Shown: one piece after another, positions 16,268-24,314 of the stretch
Layout of the letters: every line of letters starts with the position of its first letter
Position numbering within the stretch: the first letter of the stretch is position 1
NCBI RefSeq assembly: GCF_029269835.1
Contig: NZ_JARJBB010000020.1
Location: 38,731-102,730, forward strand
Reading direction: 5' to 3'
DNA: 64,000 bases
From: Streptomyces tropicalis
GTDB lineage: Bacteria > Actinomycetota > Actinomycetes > Streptomycetales > Streptomycetaceae
Translations under genes and position numbers: made by a program
Notes under the pieces: model-generated
Told to the model about the DNA's origin: nothing
The model's database searches: none
What the model saw: only the letters and a program-made list of their open reading frames with translations

Positions 16268-16786
16268 ATGGACACACAGCGACTCACCCTCGCCGTCCTG
16301 GCCGTGCTGCCCCTCACGCTGGCCTGCGGAAGCGGTGTCGCGGGCGGGGCCGCGGGCGTGGGAGACGGCAGCGCCGCCCCGGTGCCCGCGGCGGCCCCGG
16401 CCGGCGCCCACCACCGCGCCGCGGACGCCACCGCGGAGGCGGACGTGCCGCTGCAGGGCACCCGCTGGGACGTCACGGCGACCGGCGCCGGCGGCACGGC
16501 CGTCCCCGTGCCGGGGAAGGCCCGTGCTCACCTCGTGTTCGACGCGGGCCGGGTCACCGGCAGCCTCGGCTGCAACGGCTTCAGCGCCGCGGCCACCGTC
16601 CGCGACGGACGTATCGCGCTGGGCCCGGCCGCGACCACCCGCATGATGTGCGACGCCTCACTCATGACCGTGGAGAAGGACCTCCTGCGCCTCTTCGGCA
16701 CCACGGTGAGTTACCGCATCGATCAGCGCACCCTCACGCTGACCAGCGAAAACGGCGGGACGGTGACGGCAGGGGCGGCGCGGTGA
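16268..16786 (+). CDS. META/HslJ-domain lipoprotein
   Basis: 172 residues. The N-terminus is a lipoprotein signal peptide (MDTQRLTLAVLAVLPLTLAC) with the lipobox LTLAC and Cys20 as the predicted lipidated residue. An Ala-rich linker follows and then a META domain like that of HslJ: LQGTRWDVTA, HLVFDAGRVTGSLGCNGFSAAA, TRMMCDASLMTVEKDLLRLF and a C-terminal strand. The two Cys of the domain are conserved in the family. It probably sits on the outside of the membrane. The role is unknown; HslJ in E. coli is linked to heat and novobiocin resistance. Confidence 0.88.
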   Translation: MDTQRLTLAVLAVLPLTLACGSGVAGGAAGVGDGSAAPVPAAAPAGAHHRAADATAEADVPLQGTRWDVTATGAGGTAVPVPGKARAHLVFDAGRVTGSLGCNGFSAAATVRDGRIALGPAATTRMMCDASLMTVEKDLLRLFGTTVSYRIDQRTLTLTSENGGTVTAGAAR

Positions 16787-16810
16787 CGCACCGTGGGCGA
16801 CCCTCCCCAA

Positions 16811-16847
16811 TTCGGACCAGTGGTCGACCTCGCCTACACTCGGTGCC
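16811..16847 (+). promoter_or_regulatory. purF promoter with internal GACCA-G-TGGTC repeat
   Basis: TACACT at 16835-16840 is a good -10 and lies seven bases before the purF GTG; TTCGGA at 16811-16816 is a possible -35 with an 18-base spacer. The perfect inverted repeat GACCAGTGGTC (16815-16825) overlaps the -35 end and spacer, where a repressor would block polymerase. No ribosome binding site is present, so the transcript is probably leaderless. Confidence 0.5.
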
Positions 16848-18377
16848 GTGCCACGTGGTGACGGTCGACTCAATCACGATCTGCTCCCCGGCGAGAAAGG
16901 CCCCCAGGACGCGTGTGGCGTCTTCGGTGTCTGGGCTCCGGGCGAAGAGGTCGCAAAGCTCACGTACTTCGGGCTCTACGCCCTCCAGCATCGGGGTCAG
17001 GAATCCGCGGGAATCGCGGTCAGCAACGGCTCCCAGATCCTCGTCTTCAAGGACATGGGCCTCGTCTCCCAGGTCTTCGACGAGACCTCGCTCGGTTCTC
17101 TCCAGGGTCACATCGCGGTCGGACACGCCCGCTACTCGACCACCGGCGCCTCCGTGTGGGAGAACGCCCAGCCGACGTTCCGTGCCACCGCGCACGGCTC
17201 CATCGCGCTCGGCCACAACGGCAACCTGGTGAACACCGCCCAGCTCGCCGAGATGGTCGCCGCGCTGCCGAAGGACGCGGGCGGCCGTACGGCCCGGGTC
17301 GCGGCGACCAACGACACCGACCTGCTGACGGCCCTGCTGGCCGCCCAGGTCGACCCCGACGGCAAGCCGCTGACCATCGAGGAAGCGGCCCACACCGTCC
17401 TGCCCCAGGTCAAGGGCGCCTTCTCGCTCGTCTTCATGGACGAGCACACCCTCTACGCCGCCCGTGACCCGCAGGGCATCCGCCCGCTGGTCCTCGGCCG
17501 GCTGGAGCGCGGCTGGGTGGTTGCCTCCGAGACCGCCGCCCTCGACATCACGGGCGCCAGCTTCGTCCGCGAGATCGAGCCGGGCGAGTTCGTGGCGATC
17601 GACGAGAACGGCCTGCGCACCTCGCGGTTCGCGGAAGCGAAGCCCAAGGGCTGCGTCTTCGAGTACGTGTACCTGGCCCGCCCGGACACCGACATCGCCG
17701 GCCGGAACGTGTACCTCTCCCGCGTCGAGATGGGCCGCCGTCTCGCCAAGGAGGCCCCCGTCGAGGCCGACCTGGTGATAGCGACCCCGGAGTCCGGCAC
17801 CCCGGCCGCCGTCGGTTACGCCGAGGCCTCCGGCATCCCCTTCGGCAACGGTCTGGTCAAGAACGCCTATGTGGGCCGGACCTTCATCCAGCCCTCGCAG
17901 ACCATCCGCCAGCTCGGCATCCGGCTCAAGCTGAACCCGCTGAAGGAAGTCATCAAGGGAAAGCGCCTGGTGGTCGTGGACGACTCGATCGTCCGCGGCA
18001 ACACCCAGCGGGCCCTGGTGCGGATGCTGCGCGAGGCGGGCGCCGCCGAGGTCCACATCCGGATCTCCTCGCCGCCCGTGAAGTGGCCCTGCTTCTTCGG
18101 CATCGACTTCGCCACCCGCGCCGAGCTGATCGCCAACGGCATGACCATCGAGGAGATCGGCACCTCCCTCGGCGCCGACTCGCTGGCGTACATCTCCATC
18201 GACGGCATGATCGAGGCCACCACGATCGCCAAGCCGGACCTGTGCCGCGCCTGCTTCGACGGCGAGTACCCGATGGAGCTGCCGGACCCGGAGCTCCTCG
18301 GCAAGCAGCTGCTGGAGACCGAGCTGGCCGCGGGTCCCGCCGCCACTGCCGCGGCCGACGCGATCCGTCGCCCGTAG
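16848..18377 (+). CDS. purF: Amidophosphoribosyltransferase
   Basis: 509 residues. PurF makes phosphoribosylamine from PRPP and glutamine, the first and feedback-controlled step of purine synthesis. After a 22-residue propeptide, the N-terminal nucleophile Cys23 sits in DACGVFGVWAPG. The glutaminase domain continues with YALQHRGQESAGIA and GHARYSTTG. The PRPP site is RLVVVDDSIVRGNTQRAL near residue 370. Cysteines in KGCVFEYVYL, WPCFFGID and DLCRACFDGEYP match the Bacillus-type 4Fe-4S ligands, so this is probably the iron-sulfur form. The GTG start is preceded by a -10 box seven bases away. The next gene is purM. Confidence 0.97.
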   Translation: MPRGDGRLNHDLLPGEKGPQDACGVFGVWAPGEEVAKLTYFGLYALQHRGQESAGIAVSNGSQILVFKDMGLVSQVFDETSLGSLQGHIAVGHARYSTTGASVWENAQPTFRATAHGSIALGHNGNLVNTAQLAEMVAALPKDAGGRTARVAATNDTDLLTALLAAQVDPDGKPLTIEEAAHTVLPQVKGAFSLVFMDEHTLYAARDPQGIRPLVLGRLERGWVVASETAALDITGASFVREIEPGEFVAIDENGLRTSRFAEAKPKGCVFEYVYLARPDTDIAGRNVYLSRVEMGRRLAKEAPVEADLVIATPESGTPAAVGYAEASGIPFGNGLVKNAYVGRTFIQPSQTIRQLGIRLKLNPLKEVIKGKRLVVVDDSIVRGNTQRALVRMLREAGAAEVHIRISSPPVKWPCFFGIDFATRAELIANGMTIEEIGTSLGADSLAYISIDGMIEATTIAKPDLCRACFDGEYPMELPDPELLGKQLLETELAAGPAATAAADAIRRP

Positions 18378-18420
18378 GCACCCGTCAGCCCCGTAATCCC
18401 GACCCGAAAGATCCCAGGCA

Positions 18421-19500
18421 ATGTCTGAGACCACCACCGGTGCGGCCGGTGCCTCCTACGCGGCTGCCGGCGTCGACATCGAAGCGGGCGACCGCGCCGT
18501 CGAACTCATGAAGGAGTGGGTGAAGAAGACGCAGCGCCCCGAGGTCCTCGGCGGCCTCGGCGGTTTCGCCGGCCTCTTCGACGCCTCCGCCCTCAAGCGC
18601 TACGAGCGTCCCCTCCTGGCCTCCGCCACCGACGGCGTCGGCACCAAGGTCGACATCGCCCGCCGGATGGGCGTCTACGACAGCATCGGCCACGACCTGG
18701 TCGCCATGGTCATGGACGACATCGTGGTGTGCGGCGCCGAGCCGCTGTTCATGACCGACTACATCTGCGTCGGCAAGGTCCACCCCGAGCGGGTCGCCGC
18801 GATCGTGAAGGGCATCGCCGAGGGCTGCGTGCTGGCCGGCTGCGCCCTGGTCGGCGGTGAGACGGCCGAACACCCGGGCCTGCTCGGTGAGGACGACTTC
18901 GACGTCGCCGGCGCCGGCACCGGCGTCGTGGAGGCCGACCGGCTGCTCGGCGCCGATCACATCCGTACGGGTGACGCGGTGATCGCGATGGCCGCCTCCG
19001 GCCTTCACTCCAACGGGTACTCCCTCGTCCGCCACGTGCTGCTGGAGCGGGCGGGGCTGTCGCTCGACGCGCAGATCGAGGACTTCGGCCGCACCCTCGG
19101 CGAGGAGCTGCTGGAGCCGACGAAGATCTACTCGCTGGACTGCCTGGCGCTGACCCGCACCACCGAGGTGCACGCCTTCAGCCACATCACCGGCGGCGGG
19201 CTCGCCGCCAACCTGGCCCGGGTGATCCCGGACGGACTGCACGCCGTGGTCGACCGCTCCACCTGGACGCCGGGCCCGGTGTTCGACCTCGTCGGCCGGA
19301 CCGGCGACGTCGAGCGGCTGGAGCTGGAGAAGACCCTCAACATGGGCGTTGGCATGATGGCGATCGTGCCGGGCGGGTCGGTGGACGTGGCCCTCACCAC
19401 CTTGGCCGACCGCGGGGTCGAGGCCTGGGTGGCCGGCGAGATCACGGACCGCGGGGCGCACCCGACGGGCGCGGCCCTGGTCGGGGACTACGCGGGCTGA
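18421..19500 (+). CDS. purM: Phosphoribosylformylglycinamidine cyclo-ligase (AIR synthetase)
   Basis: 359 residues. PurM closes the imidazole ring, converting FGAM to AIR with ATP. Recognisable segments are SYAAAGVDIEAGDRAVELM at the N-terminus, the ATP/metal loop LASATDGVGTKVDIA (61-75), MVMDDIVVCGAEPLFMTDYI and GCALVGGETAEHPG, with FSHITGGGLAANLARV in the second half. The ATG is 44 bases after purF and probably in the same transcript. A perfect hairpin at 19521-19549 follows. Confidence 0.97.
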   Translation: MSETTTGAAGASYAAAGVDIEAGDRAVELMKEWVKKTQRPEVLGGLGGFAGLFDASALKRYERPLLASATDGVGTKVDIARRMGVYDSIGHDLVAMVMDDIVVCGAEPLFMTDYICVGKVHPERVAAIVKGIAEGCVLAGCALVGGETAEHPGLLGEDDFDVAGAGTGVVEADRLLGADHIRTGDAVIAMAASGLHSNGYSLVRHVLLERAGLSLDAQIEDFGRTLGEELLEPTKIYSLDCLALTRTTEVHAFSHITGGGLAANLARVIPDGLHAVVDRSTWTPGPVFDLVGRTGDVERLELEKTLNMGVGMMAIVPGGSVDVALTTLADRGVEAWVAGEITDRGAHPTGAALVGDYAG

Positions 19501-19520
19501 CCCGGCGCGGACAGCACAGA

Positions 19521-19549
19521 ACCCGGTCCGTGGAGGCCACGGACCGGGT
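19521..19549. terminator. Terminator between purM and the convergent DUF3073 gene
   Basis: A perfect 13-bp stem (19521-19533 with 19537-19549) with a three-base loop lies 20 bases after purM. It can serve both convergent genes. Confidence 0.75.
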
Positions 19550-19565
19550 CGTGATCAGTACAAGG

Positions 19566-19820
19566 TCAAGCGCCGCGACGACGTTGGTGCGAGGAGTTGC
19601 CGTCCTCGTCCTCATCGTCGTCGTCGTACAGGTCGGCGTACCGGCTGTACAGCTCGTCGTCCTCCTGCTCATCGTCCTCGAACGGTTCGCCGTTCGGCGA
19701 TGCGTTCGATGTCGATGCGCCCAGCTCCTCGGCCAGGCGTGAGAGGTCTGTCCCACCGCTGTTGTACTTCAGCTGGCGGGCGACCTTCGTCTGCTTGGCC
19801 TTGGCCCGGCCGCGCCCCAT
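19566..19820 (-). CDS. DUF3073 family protein
   Basis: 84 residues. A strongly basic N-terminus (MGRGRAKAKQTKVARQLKYN) is followed by DLSRLAEELGA and a very acidic C-terminal tail rich in Asp/Glu (DDEQEDDELYSRYADLYDDDDEDED). This split-charge layout is the DUF3073 pattern found throughout Actinobacteria. The ATG 19820 fits the conserved MGRGRAKAKQTKVARQLKY beginning. No biochemical role is established. The basic end could bind nucleic acid, which is inference. It converges on purM and is divergent from nothing obvious; the vdh gene lies upstream on the same strand. Confidence 0.92.
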   Translation of the reverse strand: MGRGRAKAKQTKVARQLKYNSGGTDLSRLAEELGASTSNASPNGEPFEDDEQEDDELYSRYADLYDDDDEDEDGNSSHQRRRGA

Positions 19821-20178
19821 GGCTCGACCCCCTCAACGACGGGGCTCGACGGCCCCAGAGTCTTGACACGCGTTCATGATCCGGAACGGACTCTCCGCAG
19901 AGAGACCGGTCCGTAGGGCTCCCACGGTACCTGAGCCCGCGGCCATACGGTACGTCGCCCGTAGGACGCGCGTGTGCACAGAACCTTCGAGGCGCCCCGT
20001 CCTCGCTGGTCAGTGGCAATTTTAACCACGTGTTGACGGGCGACCCGCCGGTGGAAGTGAGAGTTCTCTCCAACTGCCCACCGACAGGTACCGCTCAAAC
20101 ACGAAACACCCGACCGCTTCGGTGCGTCCCCGTCCGTCTCCGGGGGGTCACGGGACGGCCCGGAGGGTCACCGCACGG
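19821..20178. other. 358-base spacer upstream of the DUF3073 gene
   Basis: No gene is convincing here. The segment 20010-20040 is AT-rich for this DNA (around CAATTTTAACCACGTGTTGACG) and may hold the promoter for the DUF3073 gene reading leftwards. TTGACA at 19864-19869 has no matching -10 on the plus strand. A GC-rich stretch at 20120-20170 lies just past the vdh stop and may contribute to termination. Confidence 0.4.
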
Positions 20179-21288
20179 TCACGCGGACACCGGGGTGCCC
20201 GCCCCGCGCGCCTCCGCCATCCGCTGCTCGGCGATCCGGTCGGCCGCCGCGGCCGGCGGAATCCCGTCCTCCTTCGCACGCGCGAAGATGGCCAGCGTGG
20301 TGTCGAAGATCTTCGCGGCCTTCGCCCGGCACCGGTCGAAGTCGAAGCCGTGCAGCTCGTCGGCGACCTGGATGACTCCGCCGGCGTTCACCACGTAGTC
20401 CGGCGCGTAGAGGATCCCGCGGTCGGCGAGGTCCTTCTCCACGCCCGGGTGGGCGAGCTGGTTGTTGGCCGCGCCGCAGACCACCGTGGCGGTCAGCACC
20501 GGCACGCTGTCGTCGTTCAGGGCGCCGCCGAGCGCGCAGGGGGCGTAGATGTCGAGCCCCTCGGTCCGGATCAGCGTCTCGGTGTCGGCGGCCACCGCGA
20601 CGGACGGGTGCTCGGCCACGATGCGCGCCACGGCCTCCTCGCGCACGTCCGTGACCACGACCCGGGCGCCCTCGTCCAGCAGGTGCCGCACGAGGTGGTG
20701 CCCGACCTTGCCGACGCCGGCGACGCCGACCGTGCGGCCGCGCAGCGCGGGGTCGCCCCACAGGTGCTGGGCCGAGGCGCGCATGCCCTGGTAGACGCCG
20801 AAGGCGGTGAGCACGGAGGAGTCGCCCGCGCCGCCGTTCTCGGGGGAGCGCCCGGTGGTCCAGCGGCAGGTGCGGGCCACCACGTCCATGTCGGCCACGT
20901 AGGTGCCGACGTCGCACGCGGTCACGTACCGGCCGCCGAGGGAGGCGACCATCCGCCCGTAGGCGAGCAGCAGTTCCTCGGTCTTGTCCCGCTCCGGGTC
21001 CCCGATGATCACGGCCTTGCCGCCGCCGTGGTCGAGTCCGGCCATGGCGTTCTTGTAGGACATGCCGCGCGCGAGGTTCAGCGCGTCGGCGACGGCCTCC
21101 GCCTCGGTCGCGTACGGGTAGAAGCGGGTGCCGCCGAGCGCGGGGCCGAGGGCGGTGGAGTGGAGCGCGATCACGGCCCTGAGGCCGGTGGCGCGGTCCT
21201 GGCAGAGCACGACTTGCTCATGGCCGCCCTGCTCCGAGTGGAACAGGGTGTGCAGTACATCAGCAGGTGCGCCGGTTACGTCGGTCAC
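20179..21288 (-). CDS. vdh: Valine (leucine/phenylalanine-type) dehydrogenase
   Basis: 369 residues of the Glu/Leu/Phe/Val dehydrogenase family. It oxidatively deaminates branched-chain amino acids with NAD to the 2-oxo acids, which in Streptomyces feed acyl-CoA precursors of macrolides. The catalytic/substrate-binding segment is MAGLDHGGGKAVIIGDP with the active-site Lys. An earlier Gly/Thr loop reads GPALGGTRFYPY. The Rossmann motif is VGVAGVGKVGHHLVRHL. Start GTG 21288 is preceded by AGGAGT. The context (single gene next to the bldC region) matches the streptomycete vdh locus as I remember it. Confidence 0.93.
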   Translation of the reverse strand: MTDVTGAPADVLHTLFHSEQGGHEQVVLCQDRATGLRAVIALHSTALGPALGGTRFYPYATEAEAVADALNLARGMSYKNAMAGLDHGGGKAVIIGDPERDKTEELLLAYGRMVASLGGRYVTACDVGTYVADMDVVARTCRWTTGRSPENGGAGDSSVLTAFGVYQGMRASAQHLWGDPALRGRTVGVAGVGKVGHHLVRHLLDEGARVVVTDVREEAVARIVAEHPSVAVAADTETLIRTEGLDIYAPCALGGALNDDSVPVLTATVVCGAANNQLAHPGVEKDLADRGILYAPDYVVNAGGVIQVADELHGFDFDRCRAKAAKIFDTTLAIFARAKEDGIPPAAAADRIAEQRMAEARGAGTPVSA

Positions 21289-21520
21289 GGTGGTGACTCC
21301 TGGGTAAGTAGCGGCGGGTGGGGCGGGGCCCCCGTGCGGGTGGCGGGGGTCGTGGCATGAGGGTAGAGCCTGATCCGGCCACGGTGGGTGAGGTGGTCGG
21401 GATCACCCTCCCTCTGAGTATGTTCCCGCTCGGACGTGGGACGATTTGCAGTGTTTCGCCGTCCGGTCCGGCGGGGGCCGCGGCGGGTTTCGGGTCTGGT
21501 CCGATGGGGAGGGAGCAGGC

Positions 21521-22372
21521 GTGCCCAAGGTGTCCTCGGTGGTCGTCCCCTACGCGACGTACCTGCGCGTGTACGAGCCGCTGGCCGCCTTCCCCGAGCC
21601 GGAGCGCAGTCACTGGGCCCGCTACGCGCGCCGCCCCGAGCGCCCCTCCTACCAGGACGAGCTGCGCCGCTCGCTGGCCGATCTGCTGCCCACCCCGCCG
21701 GTGCCGGTGCCGGTGCACGAGAGCCCGGACGCCTTCGTCCTCGACGTCGACGGCGTGGTCTGCGTCTGTCCGTGGCGCACCCGGCTGCGCGGCTGGCAGG
21801 CGCTGGACGAGCCGACCGGGGAGCTTCCCCCGGTGGTCCTGGACGCGGTGCTGCCGCCGGTGGTGCGCCGCCAGGCCGCCCAGGACTACGAGCGCTGGCT
21901 GGCCGGGAACCCGGACGCCCGGCCCTGGATCCGCACCGCGACCTGGCAGGTCCCGCTGAACTGGTTCGTGCTGGTCTCCGACGAGGAGCGGGAGTACGTG
22001 AAGGGCAGCGGGGACTCCGGGGACGAGACGCCGGTCCTGCGGTACCGGACGCCGATGGTGCAGGCCCGGCGGCGGGTGGCGCGGGCGCTTCGGACGCTCA
22101 AGGACACCGTGGACGAGGGGCCGCTGATCGACGGACTGGTGGACGTCGGGCGATGGCTGGAGGAATTCCATCCCCGCTCGCTGGTCGAACTCGACTACGG
22201 CGGCCTGGTGCACGTGCTGCCGGCGGGGGAGCTGGAGGGCGATCACTCGGCGGCGGACGTGGCCGAGGGGATCGAGGCGCTGCGGCGGGGCGACGGCGCC
22301 GCCGCGGGCGAGGCCTACGCCCGGCTGGTGGAGCGGTGGCGGTCGGTGGGCGACCGCCGGGCGGCCAACTGA
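21521..22372 (+). CDS. Conserved hypothetical protein upstream of bldC
   Basis: 283 residues, no signal peptide or membrane helix. The sequence begins MPKVSSVVVPYATYLRVYEPLAAFPEPERSHWARYA and has a well-conserved-looking tryptophan/tyrosine-rich middle (PWIRTATWQVPLNWFVLVSDEER), a basic segment (RRRVARALRTLKDTV), and a C-terminal Ala/Glu-rich helix. GTG 21521 is chosen because GGGAGGGAG (21507-21515) lies six bases before it; longer frames to 21446 ignore this site. I do not recognise a domain. Homologues are, to my memory, present next to bldC throughout Streptomyces. Confidence 0.85.
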   Translation: MPKVSSVVVPYATYLRVYEPLAAFPEPERSHWARYARRPERPSYQDELRRSLADLLPTPPVPVPVHESPDAFVLDVDGVVCVCPWRTRLRGWQALDEPTGELPPVVLDAVLPPVVRRQAAQDYERWLAGNPDARPWIRTATWQVPLNWFVLVSDEEREYVKGSGDSGDETPVLRYRTPMVQARRRVARALRTLKDTVDEGPLIDGLVDVGRWLEEFHPRSLVELDYGGLVHVLPAGELEGDHSAADVAEGIEALRRGDGAAAGEAYARLVERWRSVGDRRAAN

Positions 22373-22907
22373 CGACCCGGGCGACGTGACCTGCGTCACG
22401 GACCAAGTGGCCCCGCACAGCGTACGGTCAGGGGCATTTCGGGAAGTTGACGGGACGTAGGTCCCGATCCGGGCTTATGTCCCCCAAGGGTGACGGACGG
22501 CACTTACCCGGCCCTTGCGCCGCTTGCCCCTCCTCATGCCAAAATAGGACAAGGAGCCCGGGGAGGGCTCTGCTCGTCCACATATGCTCCCTCGTGGGCG
22601 GAAATCTCAGCATTGCACGCTTTGGGGGGTCTGGTGACTCCTGATCGTCCTGTGACTGATCGTCACAGTGACGTGACTGTCCGCTATGGCATGGTCCATC
22701 GGCTTCCGTCGCTGATGAACACCTGGGAGGGCAATTCCATCGGTTTGGCCGACGCGGCTGGACAGATGGTGTAGTTGTAGTGCCGAGGACAAGCCGTTCG
22801 TCCTATAACCGACTCGACTCGCGTCCGCCATTTCGGGCAACGCGGGTCAAGGTGCAGAATTTAGAGGAAAGAACCGAGAAGGTTCGGTTCTCCCGAGGAG
22901 GCCGCTC
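22373..22907. promoter_or_regulatory. 535-base upstream region of bldC
   Basis: No established gene. It contains GTGACCTGCGTCAC (22386-22399), a second copy of the GTG-N6-GNCAC motif; a perfect palindrome CGTCACAGTGACG (22661-22673); and, just before the ribosome binding site of bldC, a 7-bp hairpin AGAACCG/CGGTTCT (22870-22876 with 22885-22891). The AT-rich GAATTTAGAGG around 22857-22867 may be the -10 region. A short frame at 22634-22774 is listed separately. Confidence 0.5.
22634..22774 (+). CDS. Possible 46-residue small protein upstream of bldC
   Basis: A GTG at 22634 with GGGGGG four bases upstream opens a 46-codon frame ending at TAG 22772-22774. The predicted peptide begins MTPDRPVTDRHSDVTVRYGM and ends ADAAGQMV. 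It has no recognisable domain. Third-position GC is lower than in neighbouring genes, so the frame may be accidental. Listed because it is correctly placed between a ribosome-binding-like sequence and bldC and could act as a leader peptide. Confidence 0.2.
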   Translation: MTPDRPVTDRHSDVTVRYGMVHRLPSLMNTWEGNSIGLADAAGQMV

Positions 22908-23114
22908 ATGACCGCTCGCACCCCTGATGCCGAGCCGCTGCTGACCCCGGCTGAGGTCGCCACCATGTTCCGCGTCGACCCCAAGACGGTCACGCGCTGG
23001 GCGAAGGCCGGCAAGCTCACGTCGATCCGCACGCTCGGCGGGCACCGCCGCTACCGCGAGGCCGAGGTCCGCGCACTGCTCGCGGGCATCCCGCAGCAGC
23101 GCAGCGAGGCCTGA
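22908..23114 (+). CDS. bldC: Developmental transcriptional regulator BldC
   Basis: 68 residues: an acidic short N-terminus, then a MerR-like winged helix-turn-helix (LLTPAEVATMFRVDPKTVTRWAKAGK, then GGHRRYREAEVRALL). As far as I remember, the protein is identical to the S. coelicolor BldC. BldC controls when Streptomyces leaves vegetative growth for aerial development and binds head-to-tail as multimers on direct repeats. The ATG is preceded by GAGGAGG at 22894-22900, and a small hairpin precedes that. A strong intrinsic terminator with a T-run follows at 23263-23301. It is monocistronic. Confidence 0.98.
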   Translation: MTARTPDAEPLLTPAEVATMFRVDPKTVTRWAKAGKLTSIRTLGGHRRYREAEVRALLAGIPQQRSEA

Positions 23115-23262
23115 CAACTCCATAACCGGGTCGCCCGGCTGGTCCCCCAAACCCGCCGAAGCGCCCCGACCCTCAGCTCCAAGCGACGCGGGTCCTGCCC
23201 CAACAGGCCCCACGCCCACGCCGATCAGAGCTCCGCAGGCAAGTGAACAAGGGTGCGTCGTC

Positions 23263-23301
23263 GATCGCGCTGGACTCCGCCGGGTCCAGCGCGATCTTTT
23301 T
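23263..23301 (+). terminator. Intrinsic terminator of bldC
   Basis: A perfect 13-bp stem (23263-23275 with 23284-23296) with an eight-base loop is followed directly by a five-T run. It is the most classical Rho-independent terminator in the window. Confidence 0.85.
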
Positions 23302-23587
23302 GTGCGCAGGGTGGCGGCGGGCGGCGGGCGGCGGGCGGCGGCGCGGTGAGCGGGCTTGTCGGAGTCTGGGGAGGGCTGTCGGATCCGTTGCGGAGGCGCT
23401 CGGATGCCAGTGCAATTGCACATATTAAATTGACCCGTTGTAGGGCGGGAGTAAGTACCGCAGTTTCAAAAAGTCATGCGGTGACACCCGTCACATGCTG
23501 TTCTCCTTGTTGCGCCCGGCGCGCGTGCGCTAATGGAAGCGCGCGTTCCACCGCCCCACGGCGCAGCGGGAGTTCGGGTCGTGGAGG
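23302..23587. other. Spacer after bldC with third GTGAC-N4-GTCAC motif
   Basis: A GC-rich part is followed by an AT-rich patch at about 23410-23480, unlike its surroundings. GTGACACCCGTCAC lies at 23481-23494. No reading frame here is convincing. It is not placed as a promoter for any gene I call, since the downstream gene is on the minus strand and starts at 23791. Confidence 0.4.
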
Positions 23588-23791
23588 TCATGCCGGGGAC
23601 GGCGTCTCGTCCTCGGCCGGCAGCTCCGGCGCCTCCGTCTCCCAGTCCGTCTCCGACGGGGCGCCGTCCATCGCCAGGCGCAGCAGGCGGTGGCAGACCG
23701 GGCAGTGGCGGGTGACGTGGCGGTACGACGAGGCGGCCGCGAGGTGCGCCCTGAGCAGTGCCCGTGTCTTGTGCGTGGCCGGTCCCCCCAT
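23588..23791 (-). CDS. Small CxxC protein (DUF6274-like)
   Basis: 67 residues. After a short N-terminus (MGGPATHKTRALLRAHLAAASSYRHVT), a conserved-looking RHCPVCHRLLRLAM contains a CxxCH motif that could bind a metal. The tail is acidic (ETDWETEAPELPAEDETPSPA). ATG 23791 has GGAGGGGGC upstream on the minus strand. It resembles a small family annotated DUF6274 in Streptomyces near bldC. No function is known. It is downstream of tRNA-Asp on the same strand, separated by a terminator. Confidence 0.8.
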   Translation of the reverse strand: MGGPATHKTRALLRAHLAAASSYRHVTRHCPVCHRLLRLAMDGAPSETDWETEAPELPAEDETPSPA

Positions 23792-24102
23792 ACGCCCCCT
23801 CCGGCGGGCCGTACGCGAGCAGGCCCTGGTCCCTGGGTACCGGCGGAGGGTGCCCTCGTCAAGACGGCGCGAGGGCCGCGGGTGCGGAGCGGCCCGCTCC
23901 GCACCGGCCGGCGGGCCGTCGGGGCCGCGTCGGGGCCCTGGGCGGCCGCGTCGGGCCGTCCGGGCTTCCGGGCGGCCCTGCGGGTCCGTCCCGGGCTCCG
24001 CGGAGCCGTCGGGCGCCCGGGCGGGGTCCGCCGCGGACACGGGGCGCCGGCCGATCGGCCGGTCGGGGTACGGGAGTCGGGCGGGCGGCGTCGCCCGGGC
24101 AT
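23792..24102. other. GC-rich spacer
   Basis: A very GC-rich, repetitive stretch. The frames that run through it show no codon bias, no conserved motif and no ribosome binding site. I see nothing functional apart from the ribosome binding site of the small CxxC gene at its left edge and the terminator at its right edge. Confidence 0.4.
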
Positions 24103-24142
24103 GAAGAAGGCCCGCGTCCGTTTCCGGATGCGGGCCTTCTTC
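24103..24142 (-). terminator. Terminator downstream of tRNA-Asp (first copy)
   Basis: A long stem (24103-24120 with 24125-24142, one mismatch region) carries GAAGAAGG/CCTTCTTC at its ends. It lies just after the 3' end of the minus-strand tRNA. Confidence 0.75.
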
Positions 24143-24147
24143 CGATG

Positions 24148-24222
24148 CGGTCCTGACGGGATTTGAACCCGCGGCCTCCACCTTGACAGGGTGGCGAGCA
24201 CTCCAAACTGCTCCACAGGACC
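24148..24222 (-). tRNA. tRNA-Asp (GUC)
   Basis: 75-base cloverleaf on the minus strand with acceptor GGTCCTG/CAGGACC, discriminator G, anticodon stem CCACC/GGTGG and loop CTGTCAA giving anticodon GTC. CCA is not encoded. The sequence is identical to the copy at 29023-29097. Confidence 0.95.
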
Positions 24223-24314
24223 AGGTTTCGCTGCGCTTCTCTGCGTTGCGCTGCGAGAAGGACTGTACAGGACGGCGAGCCGCCTGGTCGAACTCACTCA
24301 GGGTGCCGGCGGCG

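Noticed and set aside
22661..22673. CGTCACAGTGACG as a Crp site
   Set aside because: Perfect palindrome, but the half-sites face the opposite way to GTG-N6-GNCAC; kept only as an unassigned palindrome.
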